DNA of 58,153 nucleotides from JADFDG01 sp965232985 (lineage in GTDB: Bacteria; Pseudomonadota; Gammaproteobacteria; Pseudomonadales; JADFDG01): NCBI GenBank assembly GCA_965232985.1, contig CBDDRC010000040.1, positions 1-58,153 of the forward strand, read 5' to 3'. Position numbers and translations under genes: made by a program. Shown here in pieces: positions 15,922-23,917 of the stretch (position 1 is the stretch's first letter; each line of letters opens with the position of its first letter). The notes under the pieces are model-generated. The model ran no database searches. It was not told the DNA's origin and worked only from the letters and a program-made list of their open reading frames with translations.

Positions 15922-16593
15922 ATGACCGATTACCTGATTGCCCCCTCGATTCTCGCCGCCGATTTTGCACGTCTTGGCGCCGAGGTCGACATGGTGCTTG
16001 CTGCCGGCGCCGACATCGTCCACTTCGATGTGATGGACAACCACTACGTGCCCAACCTCACCATTGGCCCGCTGGTATGCAAGGCGCTGCGCAAGCATGG
16101 TGTGACGGCACCCATCGACGTGCACCTGATGGTGCGCCCGGTTGATCGCCTGATCGGCGACTTCATCGAGGCCGGTGCGTCGTGGATCAGCTTCCACCCG
16201 GAAGCGTCCGATCACGTCGATCGTTCGCTGCAACTCATTCGTGACGGCGGCTGCAAGGCCGGCCTCGTGCTCAACCCGGCGACGCCGGTGACACACCTTG
16301 AACACATCATGGACAATCTCGATTTCATCCTGCTGATGAGCGTTAACCCGGGTTTTGGCGGGCAGTCGTTCATCGCATCCACACTGCCGAAACTGGCGAA
16401 GGTGAAAGCGCTGATCAAGGCCAGTGGCCGCAATATCCGCCTGGAAGTGGATGGCGGTGTCTCTGCAAAAAACATCCGTGAAATTGCCGCAGCAGGTGCC
16501 GACACCTTCGTTGCCGGCTCGGCGATTTTCGGCAAGCCGGACTACCGGGCGGTGATTGCGGAAATGCGGGCGGAACTCGCCACCCTGTCGTAG
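15922..16593 (+). CDS. rpe: ribulose-phosphate 3-epimerase
   Basis: 223 residues, normal length. IAPSILAADFARLG, the metal ligand segments DIVHFDVMDNHYVPN and DVHLMV, SVNPGFGGQ, and the phosphate-binding EVDGGV and GSAIF are all present. The enzyme interconverts ribulose-5-phosphate and xylulose-5-phosphate in the pentose phosphate pathway. In many gammaproteobacteria rpe is followed by gph and trpE; here only a fragment of gph remains, nine bases after the stop. Confidence 0.97.
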   Translation: MTDYLIAPSILAADFARLGAEVDMVLAAGADIVHFDVMDNHYVPNLTIGPLVCKALRKHGVTAPIDVHLMVRPVDRLIGDFIEAGASWISFHPEASDHVDRSLQLIRDGGCKAGLVLNPATPVTHLEHIMDNLDFILLMSVNPGFGGQSFIASTLPKLAKVKALIKASGRNIRLEVDGGVSAKNIREIAAAGADTFVAGSAIFGKPDYRAVIAEMRAELATLS

Positions 16594-16602
16594 GCGCACA
16601 CC

Positions 16603-16731
16603 ATGTCGCGGGCCCTGCTGTTTGATCTCGACGGCACCCTCGTCGATTCCGTTCCCGATATCGCTGTCGCGGTTGATCGCCTGCTGCTGGCGGATTACCG
16701 GGTGCTGCTGCGCGGCCCCGGGCTCTCGTAG
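16603..16731 (+). pseudogene. gph: truncated phosphoglycolate phosphatase gene (5' remnant)
   Basis: The reading frame starts RALLFDLDGTLVDSVPDIAVAVDRLLL, clear Gph N-terminus with the HAD nucleophile motif DLDGT. Similarity ends after about 29 residues and the frame stops at codon 43, against roughly 220 residues for a full enzyme. The cap domain and motifs II-IV are missing. It follows rpe at the normal position. What follows is a convergent TRAP permease gene rather than the rest of gph or trpE. The likely cause is insertion or rearrangement; I did not find the missing 3' part elsewhere in the window. Confidence 0.8.
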
Positions 16732-16747
16732 CGGCACTGCCTCCGGC

Positions 16748-19102
16748 TTAACCCTCTTTCTGGTAACTGAACAGGGCATTCACCCAGTCCGGCACCTGCT
16801 GCGCCCAGCCGAACTCCTTCCACGCCAGCGGCCCGTACGACACGATCATCAGCGCGATAAACATCACGGTGACCGGCAGCGCGTAGCGTTCGTGGCGATA
16901 CCACCAGCCACGGCCGGCGAGGCGCGCATCCTCCTTTGCCAACTGCACTTCGCGATCGCCGATCAGGTGCCGGGTGAGCAGGTGATTGAGCGCCACCGGT
17001 GGTGTCAGGTAGCCGAGTTCGAAGGACAGCAGCGTGAACATCCAGAAATGCAGTGGATCGATACCGGCCATAAAGGCAACCGGTGCCAGCGTGGCGTTGA
17101 CGAGAATGGCCGCGCCGTAGGGGTCCATGATCATGCCGATGAACACCTTGACGATGATCAACACCGTCATCGTCCACCACACACTCTCGATGTGCGGGAA
17201 CATCTCCATGACCTGTGAGCGTTCGATGGTGCCGCCCACCGACACCGACAACGCCATGATCATCAGCAGCGCGCCGATGTGGCCGGTGGTTTCGTTGACG
17301 GCTTCGCGCATGGCGATTTCCAGTGGCTGGCGGCGCTCCGGCGCCGGTGCCGTGGCAGCGCGGCGTTCGCGCTCCCAGGCGCTGGCATGGCGGAACGCGG
17401 TCAGCGCCAGCCAAACGGCAAGCGCGCACGACAGCAGTGTGCGGAGCATGGCAATGCCATCGGCAGTGCCGGTCGTCAGTGCATACAACTCGTATCCCGT
17501 GCCGACCAGCACGATGGCCGAGGAAAGATGGGCAATCCATGCACCGGTCTTGTCGTAAAGCAGCGTGGCGATGAGCACCACCGGCAGGATGTAGGGTGCG
17601 GAAAACTCGTCAAATTTCTGGTCGAAAACCAGGGTGTAGGTGCCGATGGTGGCGATGACAATGACCACGTACGGGATCAATAACTCGAAATTTTTCCATG
17701 ACTCCGGCAGCGCGACACGCACCGGGGCGACGCGCACGGGTTGGGTTCGTGTCAGTTGTGAAATCATCAGGAACAGCACTGCCGTCATCATGTAGATCAT
17801 GAAGCCGTAGTGAAACATTTCCCCGGTGGTCACGCTCTTGTCGAGCGCGGCGACGATCACCACCAGCAGGCAGGGGTTCAGCACTACGCCCATCGAGCCG
17901 GACATCGCCGTTGCCGCCAGTGCCAGCCCACGGCGCGCATCATTGCGGCGGAACTCGGCGTAGAGAATGGTGCCGGCCGCAATCACGAAAATACCGGATG
18001 CACCGGTATACGCGGTGGGAAATGCGGCAATCACCAGGATGACGAAACACATCAGTTCCGGTGACAGGCCCCAGGGGCGAATCACGTTGAAAAACAACTC
18101 GGTGATCCGCGTCTGCTTCAGCAGCATGCCGATCCAGATATACAGCGCCAGTGCGAGGAACATCCCGGACAGTTCCATCATCTGCGACAGGTAGATGCCA
18201 ATGCCCTGGAAATACGGTACCGGCGCGATGTCGCCGACCGTGGTGCGACTCAGCAGCGGGACGATCCAGAATTGCAGCGATGCGGCGATCGACATGTAGG
18301 CATACAGTGGTACGGCCAGCAGTGCGTGGCCGAGGTGGCCATCGTTTTCAAGATCGGCCGGCGGCTTCAGCAGTTGATAGATGCTGAACAACGAAAGCAG
18401 CGCAAAACCGGCGATCCACCAGGCGTGCAAAAAGAACAGTTGCACCTGTACGCCTTGGAGGATGGCCTGCTGCTCGGCTGCACGGTAGGAAATTTCCGAG
18501 AACATCAGCAGCAGGTGTGCAGTCAGTTGCATGCTGATGGCGAAGTAGTAGTCCTTGCGTGTGGCAATGCTGCGCAGGCTGATGTGGTGGCGTGTCAGGG
18601 TGGCGGCCGCTGCACAGATCAGGATCAGCAGGCACAGCAGGAACTGCTTGTACTCGCCGATGAAGGTCACCAGCTTGGCAACGCCGGTCTCCAGTAGCCG
18701 GAAGGCGCGCACGCCGTCGGTGACACGGGCCTGGTTCTGTTTGGCGACCGACCACTTTTCCTCGCACATCGCGACGGACTGCACCACGGAACTGCGGATG
18801 ACCTCCGGATCAACGACTTCGCTGAGCATGTCCAGGCCGTCATCGGCCTCTGCCTGCCCGGCCCTGACCAGGCGGGAGACTTCACTGTCAATGTCGATAT
18901 CGGGATTGCAGTCGGGCGAGGGAATGTCACCGCGCAGCAGGAAATACTGGTCCCATTCCGCCTCGCCCAGCTTCAGCAACTGGCTGTGCACATATTCGCC
19001 GGTGCCGAGAAACAGCACGACGAGCAGGATGAGGAAGCTGGGGAGCGATACCAGCCATTCGCCCGTCTTGCGGCCGGCCACGGTGCGCAGTTGTGAGGAC
19101 AT
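16748..19102 (-). CDS. TRAP transporter large permease (DctM-like) with long N-terminal extension
   Basis: 784 residues from ATG 19102, which has AGGAAAA about nine bases upstream. The C-terminal 450 residues look like the DctM/TRAP large subunit: many TMs, AAFPTAYTGASGIFVIAAG, SGSMGVVLNPCLLVVI and, near the end, FIGMIMDPYGAAILVNATLAP and GYLTPPVALNHLL. The N-terminal 330 residues hold one TM, a soluble stretch rich in acidic residues (about 40-130), then four or more TMs that may replace the small DctQ subunit. No periplasmic DctP-type binding protein is next to it, so the substrate cannot be guessed. It lies inside the rpe-gph/trpE gap, convergent with the gph fragment. Confidence 0.78.
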   Translation of the reverse strand: MSSQLRTVAGRKTGEWLVSLPSFLILLVVLFLGTGEYVHSQLLKLGEAEWDQYFLLRGDIPSPDCNPDIDIDSEVSRLVRAGQAEADDGLDMLSEVVDPEVIRSSVVQSVAMCEEKWSVAKQNQARVTDGVRAFRLLETGVAKLVTFIGEYKQFLLCLLILICAAAATLTRHHISLRSIATRKDYYFAISMQLTAHLLLMFSEISYRAAEQQAILQGVQVQLFFLHAWWIAGFALLSLFSIYQLLKPPADLENDGHLGHALLAVPLYAYMSIAASLQFWIVPLLSRTTVGDIAPVPYFQGIGIYLSQMMELSGMFLALALYIWIGMLLKQTRITELFFNVIRPWGLSPELMCFVILVIAAFPTAYTGASGIFVIAAGTILYAEFRRNDARRGLALAATAMSGSMGVVLNPCLLVVIVAALDKSVTTGEMFHYGFMIYMMTAVLFLMISQLTRTQPVRVAPVRVALPESWKNFELLIPYVVIVIATIGTYTLVFDQKFDEFSAPYILPVVLIATLLYDKTGAWIAHLSSAIVLVGTGYELYALTTGTADGIAMLRTLLSCALAVWLALTAFRHASAWERERRAATAPAPERRQPLEIAMREAVNETTGHIGALLMIMALSVSVGGTIERSQVMEMFPHIESVWWTMTVLIIVKVFIGMIMDPYGAAILVNATLAPVAFMAGIDPLHFWMFTLLSFELGYLTPPVALNHLLTRHLIGDREVQLAKEDARLAGRGWWYRHERYALPVTVMFIALMIVSYGPLAWKEFGWAQQVPDWVNALFSYQKEG

Positions 19103-19274
19103 GCGGGTTTTCCTGATGTTTTCACGTGCCGGTTCCGGGGTGGAAGCGAGCGCCAAAAGAGTAGCGGCGGTGCCTGGAGGTAAGGGGTGGTGCCCGGCAA
19201 TCTTTACGCTATCTTGATGCGGTGTGTCGCAGTGCCACGCTGAACATGGTGGTTGGCCGATTCCGGGGAGTTGC

Positions 19275-20804
19275 ATGAATCGCATGTCGATGATCGAGCA
19301 GGCGCGGCCTTACCTGAACGCCGTACTGGTGTGTGCGCTGATGATCCTGGTTTCGTCGGCGTTGCTGCCCTGGATGAGCATTGCCAATATCGGCCTGTTG
19401 TTCCTGCTGGTCGTGGTGCTGGTGGCGGTGCGTTACGGGCGCGGCGTTGCCGTCTTTGCCGCTGTTCTCGCCGGCCTGGGGTACAACTATTTCTTCATCC
19501 TGCCGCCACTGGGCTTTGCCTTGAGTGACCGGCAGTACCTCGTCACGTTTGCAGCGATGCTGGTGGTGGGTGCGATGGCCGGCCACGTGACCGCCGGCTT
19601 GCGTTACCAGGCGGCCAATGCCGCCCGCCGTGAACAACGTGCACAGGTGTTGTCGGAATTTGCCCGGGGAATGTCTGCTGCCGTCGATGCGCGGCAGGTC
19701 GTGGACCAGGCGCAGCGCGTGCTGGGTGCGCTGGTCGATGGCAGGGTGCTGGTCATGCTGCCGGCTGCACAGGGCGGGCTGGAGGCGAGCGAGGCGGTGG
19801 ATGAAACCGACCTTGAAATCGCGCGCTGGGTATTTGCGCATGATGAGCCGGCCGGATATACCACGGCACACATGCCGGAGGCGCGTCTGTACTGCATTCC
19901 ACTGCGTGCCGCCTCCGGTGTCTGCGGCGTGCTGGCGGTGTGGCCGCATAACCCGCGCCGGGCGCTGAAAAGCGGGCTGCCGAGTGAACTGGAGGCGTTT
20001 GCCCGGTTGGTTGCCATTGCCGTCGAACGCATTCACTTCATGGACGTGGCGCAGGAGATGCGGTTGCGCGCGGCGTCGGAAAACCTGCGCAACTCCATGC
20101 TCGCCTCGATGTCACATGACCTGCGCACGCCGTTGGCGGGCCTGATTGGCCTGGTCGATGCGCTGTCGCTGGATGCATCGCCGCTGTCGGATGCGCGCCG
20201 GGCTATTGTTGACGATATCCGAGACTCGGCGCGGCACATGGGCCGACTGGTCAACAACCTGCTCGACATGGCGCGTATCCAGAGCGGCGATATCCGGTTG
20301 CGTCGCGAATGGAACTCGGTTGAGGAAATCATTGGTTCCGCGCTGCGCCTGTTGCGCAGCGAGACCGGTCGGCACGTGGTGCGTGTCGAGATTCCCCCGG
20401 CATTTCCGCTGGTGGAATGCGATGGCTTGCTGATCGAGCGGGTGATTGCCAACCTGGTGGAGAACGCCGTGAAATATTCCGCTGCCGGTAGTGAAATCCT
20501 GGTGACGGCGTACGTCGATGGTGCCGACGTGGTTGTCTCGGTGGCGGATCGCGGTTGCGGTTTGCCGGAAAATTTCGATCCGTTCGTGAAGTTCCTGCGC
20601 GGCAACACCGGTACCTTGACCTCGGGGGTTGGTCTTGGTCTGGCGATTTGCCGCGCGTTCATGGAAGCACATGGTGGAACCATCCACGCCGGGAACGGGC
20701 AGCAGCGCGGTGCGGTCTTTGCCATTCGCCTGCCGGCGGGCACGCCGCCCGATGCGGGTGAGGACACCGATCCGCCCGCTGCCACCCACCTGTTTGCCGG
20801 GTGA
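19275..20804 (+). CDS. KdpD-like sensor histidine kinase lacking the N-terminal KdpD and USP domains
   Basis: 509 residues from ATG 19275 (MNRMSMIEQ). Four TMs in about 100 residues form a DUF4118 module, with the YNYFFILPPLGF signature of KdpD. A GAF-like domain follows (LSEFARGMSAAVDARQVV... RLYCIPLRA), then HisKA (MLASMSHDLRTPLAGLIGL) and HATPase (NLVENAVKYS, DRGCGLP, GVGLGLAICR). Full KdpD is near 890 residues with cytoplasmic N-terminal KdpD and UspA domains; both are absent here, as in other short KdpD forms. The response regulator starts six bases later. No kdpFABC genes are in the window, so the target is unknown; the divergent TRAP permease is one candidate. Confidence 0.88.
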   Translation: MNRMSMIEQARPYLNAVLVCALMILVSSALLPWMSIANIGLLFLLVVVLVAVRYGRGVAVFAAVLAGLGYNYFFILPPLGFALSDRQYLVTFAAMLVVGAMAGHVTAGLRYQAANAARREQRAQVLSEFARGMSAAVDARQVVDQAQRVLGALVDGRVLVMLPAAQGGLEASEAVDETDLEIARWVFAHDEPAGYTTAHMPEARLYCIPLRAASGVCGVLAVWPHNPRRALKSGLPSELEAFARLVAIAVERIHFMDVAQEMRLRAASENLRNSMLASMSHDLRTPLAGLIGLVDALSLDASPLSDARRAIVDDIRDSARHMGRLVNNLLDMARIQSGDIRLRREWNSVEEIIGSALRLLRSETGRHVVRVEIPPAFPLVECDGLLIERVIANLVENAVKYSAAGSEILVTAYVDGADVVVSVADRGCGLPENFDPFVKFLRGNTGTLTSGVGLGLAICRAFMEAHGGTIHAGNGQQRGAVFAIRLPAGTPPDAGEDTDPPAATHLFAG

Positions 20805-20810
20805 CTGCAC

Positions 20811-21503
20811 GTGCCGACTGCGAACCCGGTGGCATTGATCGTTGAGGATGATCCGCGTATCCGGCGTTTCGTGCGTGCTGCTCTGGAAAGCGAAAACTGG
20901 CAGGTGCAGGAGGCCGCCGGCCTGCAGCAGGCGCTGCAGGAGGCCACGTTGCGGCGCCCTGCGCTGGTGTTGCTCGATCTTGGCTTGCCGGACGGTGAGG
21001 GAATCGAGTTTGTCCGGGCCTTTCGGCGCTGGTCGGTTGCCCCGGTGATCGTGTTGTCGGCGCGTACGGATGAGCCGGGGAAGGTCGCGGCGCTGGATGC
21101 CGGTGCCGACGACTACCTGACCAAGCCCTTCGGCGCACCGGAACTGCTGGCCCGGATTCGCGTGCACATCCGGCGCCAGGACCGCGCCGCCCGGCAAGGT
21201 GACCCGGTTTTTGTTTTCGGCAATGTGCGTGTCGACCTGGCCGCGCGGCGGGTGCTGCGCGCCGACGAGGAGGTGCGTTTGACCCCCATCGAATACCGGT
21301 TGCTGGCGATGCTGGTAGCAAACGTCGGGCGCGTGCTCACCCAGCGCCAGTTGTTGCGGGATGTCTGGGGGCCGGCCTATGTCGAGCGGATTCATTACCT
21401 GCGTGTGCACATGAGCAACCTGCGCCACAAACTCGAGGATGACCCTGCCCAGCCCCGCTACCTGTTGACCGAAACCGCGGTCGGCTACCGGCTCGTGCCG
21501 TGA
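20811..21503 (+). CDS. KdpE-like OmpR-family response regulator
   Basis: 230 residues from GTG 20811, six bases after the kinase stop. The receiver has ALIVEDDPRIRRFVRAAL, the phosphoacceptor in VLLDLGLPDGEG, LSARTDEPGK and DDYLTKPF. The winged helix ends with RYLLTETAVGYRLVP, and the HYLRVHMSNLRHKLEDDPAQPRY block resembles KdpE. It should be phosphorylated by the adjacent kinase and bind DNA as a dimer. Its targets are not evident. Confidence 0.9.
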   Translation: MPTANPVALIVEDDPRIRRFVRAALESENWQVQEAAGLQQALQEATLRRPALVLLDLGLPDGEGIEFVRAFRRWSVAPVIVLSARTDEPGKVAALDAGADDYLTKPFGAPELLARIRVHIRRQDRAARQGDPVFVFGNVRVDLAARRVLRADEEVRLTPIEYRLLAMLVANVGRVLTQRQLLRDVWGPAYVERIHYLRVHMSNLRHKLEDDPAQPRYLLTETAVGYRLVP

Positions 21504-21513
21504 ACGCCGCGGC

Positions 21514-21543
21514 TTGGCGCTGACCGTATCGCGCGGTTAACAT
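21514..21543 (+). promoter_or_regulatory. candidate trp operon promoter
   Basis: TTGGCG (21514-21519) and TAACAT (21538-21543) are spaced by 18 bases. A start site near 21550 would place the leader-peptide ATG about 30 bases downstream. Both elements match only part of the sigma-70 consensus, so this is a candidate only. Confidence 0.4.
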
Positions 21544-21580
21544 GACGGTTCTTGTTTCCCGATATCTCCCGGTCTCCCCC

Positions 21581-21628
21581 ATGAACCTCGCAAGCAGGGC
21601 CCAGAACGACAAACGTTGGCGTTGGTGA
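21581..21628 (+). CDS. trp leader peptide (TrpL-like), Trp-rich
   Basis: A 15-codon frame reads MNLASRAQNDKRWRW then TGA. It has two Trp codons out of the last three sense codons, 125 bases upstream of trpE. This is what a trp attenuator leader peptide looks like: charged Trp-tRNA levels decide whether the ribosome stalls at the RWRW end. The frame is open further up to an ATG at 21542, but the candidate promoter favours 21581. I see no good Shine-Dalgarno sequence. Two-thirds of the region between the peptide and trpE is occupied by an inverted REP pair rather than a classical hairpin with a U-run. Confidence 0.6.
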   Translation: MNLASRAQNDKRWRW

Positions 21629-21654
21629 CGCTGCCGTTGTTGTTGCTGTTGCTA

Positions 21655-21723
21655 TAGGAGCGGGCCATGCCCGCGACCAGCAACGGACCAGGGCCAATCC
21701 CGTCGCGGGCAGGCCCGCTCCTA
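21655..21723. repeat. pair of inverted REP sequences (BIME-like) before trpE
   Basis: TAGGAGCGGGCCATGCCCGC (21655-21674) and the inverse arm GCGGGCAGGCCCGCTCCTA (21705-21723) are reverse complements apart from one extra base. Each arm also folds on itself (GCGGGC/GCCCGC). The TAGGAGCGGGC motif is typical of REP elements in Pseudomonas and Xanthomonas-type genomes, moved by RAYT transposases. The pair can form a stem of about 20 bp in the trpE leader mRNA. No RAYT gene is present here. Confidence 0.82.
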
Positions 21724-21753
21724 CAAAAGCCCTGCCCAATTGCGAGACATAAC

Positions 21754-23256
21754 ATGGCCACTGCCATTTCCACCCAGGAATTCCTTGCGTATGCGCGTGA
21801 CGGCTACAACGCCGTGCCCGTGGTCCGCGAAGTCCTTGCCGATCTCGATACCCCGTTGTCTGCCTACGCCAAGCTGGCGCGCGGCGCGTACTCGTATCTG
21901 TTCGAGTCCGTGCACGGCGGCGAAAAATGGGGGCGTTACTCAATCATCGGCCTGCCGGCGAAAACCATCCTGACGGTGCGCGGCCACGACGTCTGCGTGC
22001 GTGTCGATGGCGTCGTGTCCGAAGCGCTGCATGTCGATGATCCGCTGCTATTTGTCGAGCAGTTCCAGCAGCGCTACCGCGTGCCGCACATCGACGGCCT
22101 GCCGCGGTTTACCGGCGGGTTGGTTGGTTATTTCGGTTACGAAACGGTGCGTTACGTCGAGAAAAAGCTCGCCGCGAAGCAGTTGCCTGACCCGATCGGC
22201 ACGCCGGACATCCTGTTGATGGTCAGCGACGAGATCGTCGTTTTCGACAACCTGCGCGGCTCGCTGTATTTCATCGTGCACGCTGATCCGGCCGTGGCCG
22301 GCGCGTACGAAGCCGCGCAGGCGCGGCTCGATGAACTGCATGCGCAACTGCGCAGCGCCGCGTTGCCGGACAAGGCGCCGGTGCAGCCGTCACACGCCGA
22401 GAGCGATTTCGTCTCCAGTTTCCCGCAGCCGGATTTCGAAAAGGCGGTGGGGCGCATCAAGGACTACGTGCTGGCCGGGGATATCATGCAGGTGGTGCTC
22501 AGCCAGCGCATGACGGTGCCGTTCACGGCGCGGCCGCTCGATCTGTACCGTGCGCTGCGCTACCTGAACCCGTCGCCGTATCTGTATTTCCTTGATCTGG
22601 GTGATTTCCACATTGTCGGCTCGTCGCCGGAAATTCTTACGCGCCTCGCTGATGCGCCTGCAGGAGCGAAAGTGGTCACCGTGCGACCGATCGCCGGCAC
22701 CCGCAAGCGCGGGTCTACGGAAGAGGAAGATGTTGCGCTGGAGAAAGAGCTGCTCGCCGACCCTAAGGAAATTGCCGAGCACCTGATGCTGATTGATCTG
22801 GGCCGCAACGATGTCGGCCGTATTGCCGACACCGGCAGTGTCGAGGTCACGGCGAAGATGGCGATCGAGCGCTATTCCCATGTGATGCACATCGTGTCGA
22901 ATGTCGAAGGAAAACTGAAGGCAGGCATGGGTGCACTCGACGTGCTGCGCGCCACCTTCCCGGCCGGCACGCTCTCCGGGGCGCCGAAAATCCGCGCCAT
23001 GGAAATCATCGACGAGCTGGAGCCGGTCAAGCGCGGTATCTACGGCGGCGCCGTGGGTTATCTCGGCTGGGACGGCAACATGGACACTGCGATTGCGATT
23101 CGCACTGCCGTGCTCAAGGACGGCAAGCTGCACATCCAGGCCGGCGCCGGCGTTGTCGCCGATTCGGTGCCGCGCCTCGAATGGGAAGAGACCATGAACA
23201 AGGGGCGCGCCATGTTCGTCGCGGTGGCGATGGCGCAGTCGGGGCTTAAACCATGA
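21754..23256 (+). CDS. trpE: anthranilate synthase component I
   Basis: 500 residues from ATG 21754; the longer reading enters the REP repeat. LESVHGGEKWGRYSIIG-type N-terminal Trp-binding region (LFESVHGGEKWGRYSIIGLP) is followed by the chorismate-binding domain with LYFLDLGDFHIVGSSPE, TVRPIAGTRKRG, LIDLGRNDVGR, FPAGTLSGAPK and GAVGYLGWDGN. With TrpG it makes anthranilate from chorismate and glutamine. The LLES-type element suggests normal feedback by tryptophan. First structural gene of trpE-trpG-trpD-trpC, with 31-44 bases between genes. Confidence 0.97.
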   Translation: MATAISTQEFLAYARDGYNAVPVVREVLADLDTPLSAYAKLARGAYSYLFESVHGGEKWGRYSIIGLPAKTILTVRGHDVCVRVDGVVSEALHVDDPLLFVEQFQQRYRVPHIDGLPRFTGGLVGYFGYETVRYVEKKLAAKQLPDPIGTPDILLMVSDEIVVFDNLRGSLYFIVHADPAVAGAYEAAQARLDELHAQLRSAALPDKAPVQPSHAESDFVSSFPQPDFEKAVGRIKDYVLAGDIMQVVLSQRMTVPFTARPLDLYRALRYLNPSPYLYFLDLGDFHIVGSSPEILTRLADAPAGAKVVTVRPIAGTRKRGSTEEEDVALEKELLADPKEIAEHLMLIDLGRNDVGRIADTGSVEVTAKMAIERYSHVMHIVSNVEGKLKAGMGALDVLRATFPAGTLSGAPKIRAMEIIDELEPVKRGIYGGAVGYLGWDGNMDTAIAIRTAVLKDGKLHIQAGAGVVADSVPRLEWEETMNKGRAMFVAVAMAQSGLKP

Positions 23257-23287
23257 TTCCTCGTCAAGAGTTCCGGGGGATACCGAC

Positions 23288-23887
23288 ATGCTGTTGATGA
23301 TCGACAACTACGACAGCTTCACCTTCAACATTGTGCAGTACCTGGCCGAGCTCGGCGCTGACGTGAAGGTGGTGCGCAATGATGAAGTAACGCTCGAGGA
23401 TATTGCGCGCCTCGCGCCCGAGCGGCTGGTGATCTCGCCAGGGCCATGCACGCCGAACGAGGCGGGCATCTCGATGGTGGCCATAAAACATTTCTCCAGC
23501 GGAAAGTGGGCCGGGAAATTGCCGATACTGGGTGTTTGTCTTGGCCATCAAAGCATCGGCGCAGTATTTGGCGGCAAGGTGATTCGCGCGCGGCAAGTCA
23601 TGCACGGGAAAATTTCCGCGATCCACCACGCCGGCAAGGGCGTATTCGCCGGGTTGCCGAGCCCGTTCAATGCCACCCGCTACCACTCGCTGGTGGTGGA
23701 ACGCACTTCGTTGCCGGAGTGTCTGGAAATCACCGCGTGGACGGCCCATGCCGATGGCAGTGTCGATGAGATCATGGGTTTGCAGCATCGCTCGCTGCCG
23801 ATCCAGGGCGTGCAGTTCCATCCGGAATCCATCCTCACCGAGCATGGGCATGCGTTATTGAAAAATTTTCTCGCGATTTCCGTATAG
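23288..23887 (+). CDS. trpG: anthranilate synthase component II (glutamine amidotransferase)
   Basis: 199 residues. MLLMIDNYDSFTFNIVQYL starts the class I amidotransferase. PGPCTPNEAG is the oxyanion-loop region, GVCLGHQSIG carries the nucleophilic Cys, and VQFHPESI supplies the His and Glu of the triad. It provides ammonia to TrpE; a homologous PabA role with a PabB is also possible in organisms with a single copy. GGGGGAT stands before the ATG, 31 bases after trpE. Confidence 0.96.
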   Translation: MLLMIDNYDSFTFNIVQYLAELGADVKVVRNDEVTLEDIARLAPERLVISPGPCTPNEAGISMVAIKHFSSGKWAGKLPILGVCLGHQSIGAVFGGKVIRARQVMHGKISAIHHAGKGVFAGLPSPFNATRYHSLVVERTSLPECLEITAWTAHADGSVDEIMGLQHRSLPIQGVQFHPESILTEHGHALLKNFLAISV

Positions 23888-23917
23888 AAATTGCGCCTGA
23901 ATCATACGGAGAGAACC

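Noticed and set aside
20112..21428. 438-codon minus-strand frame
   Set aside because: Antisense to the KdpDE-like pair; low-complexity His/Gln-rich product, not a real gene.
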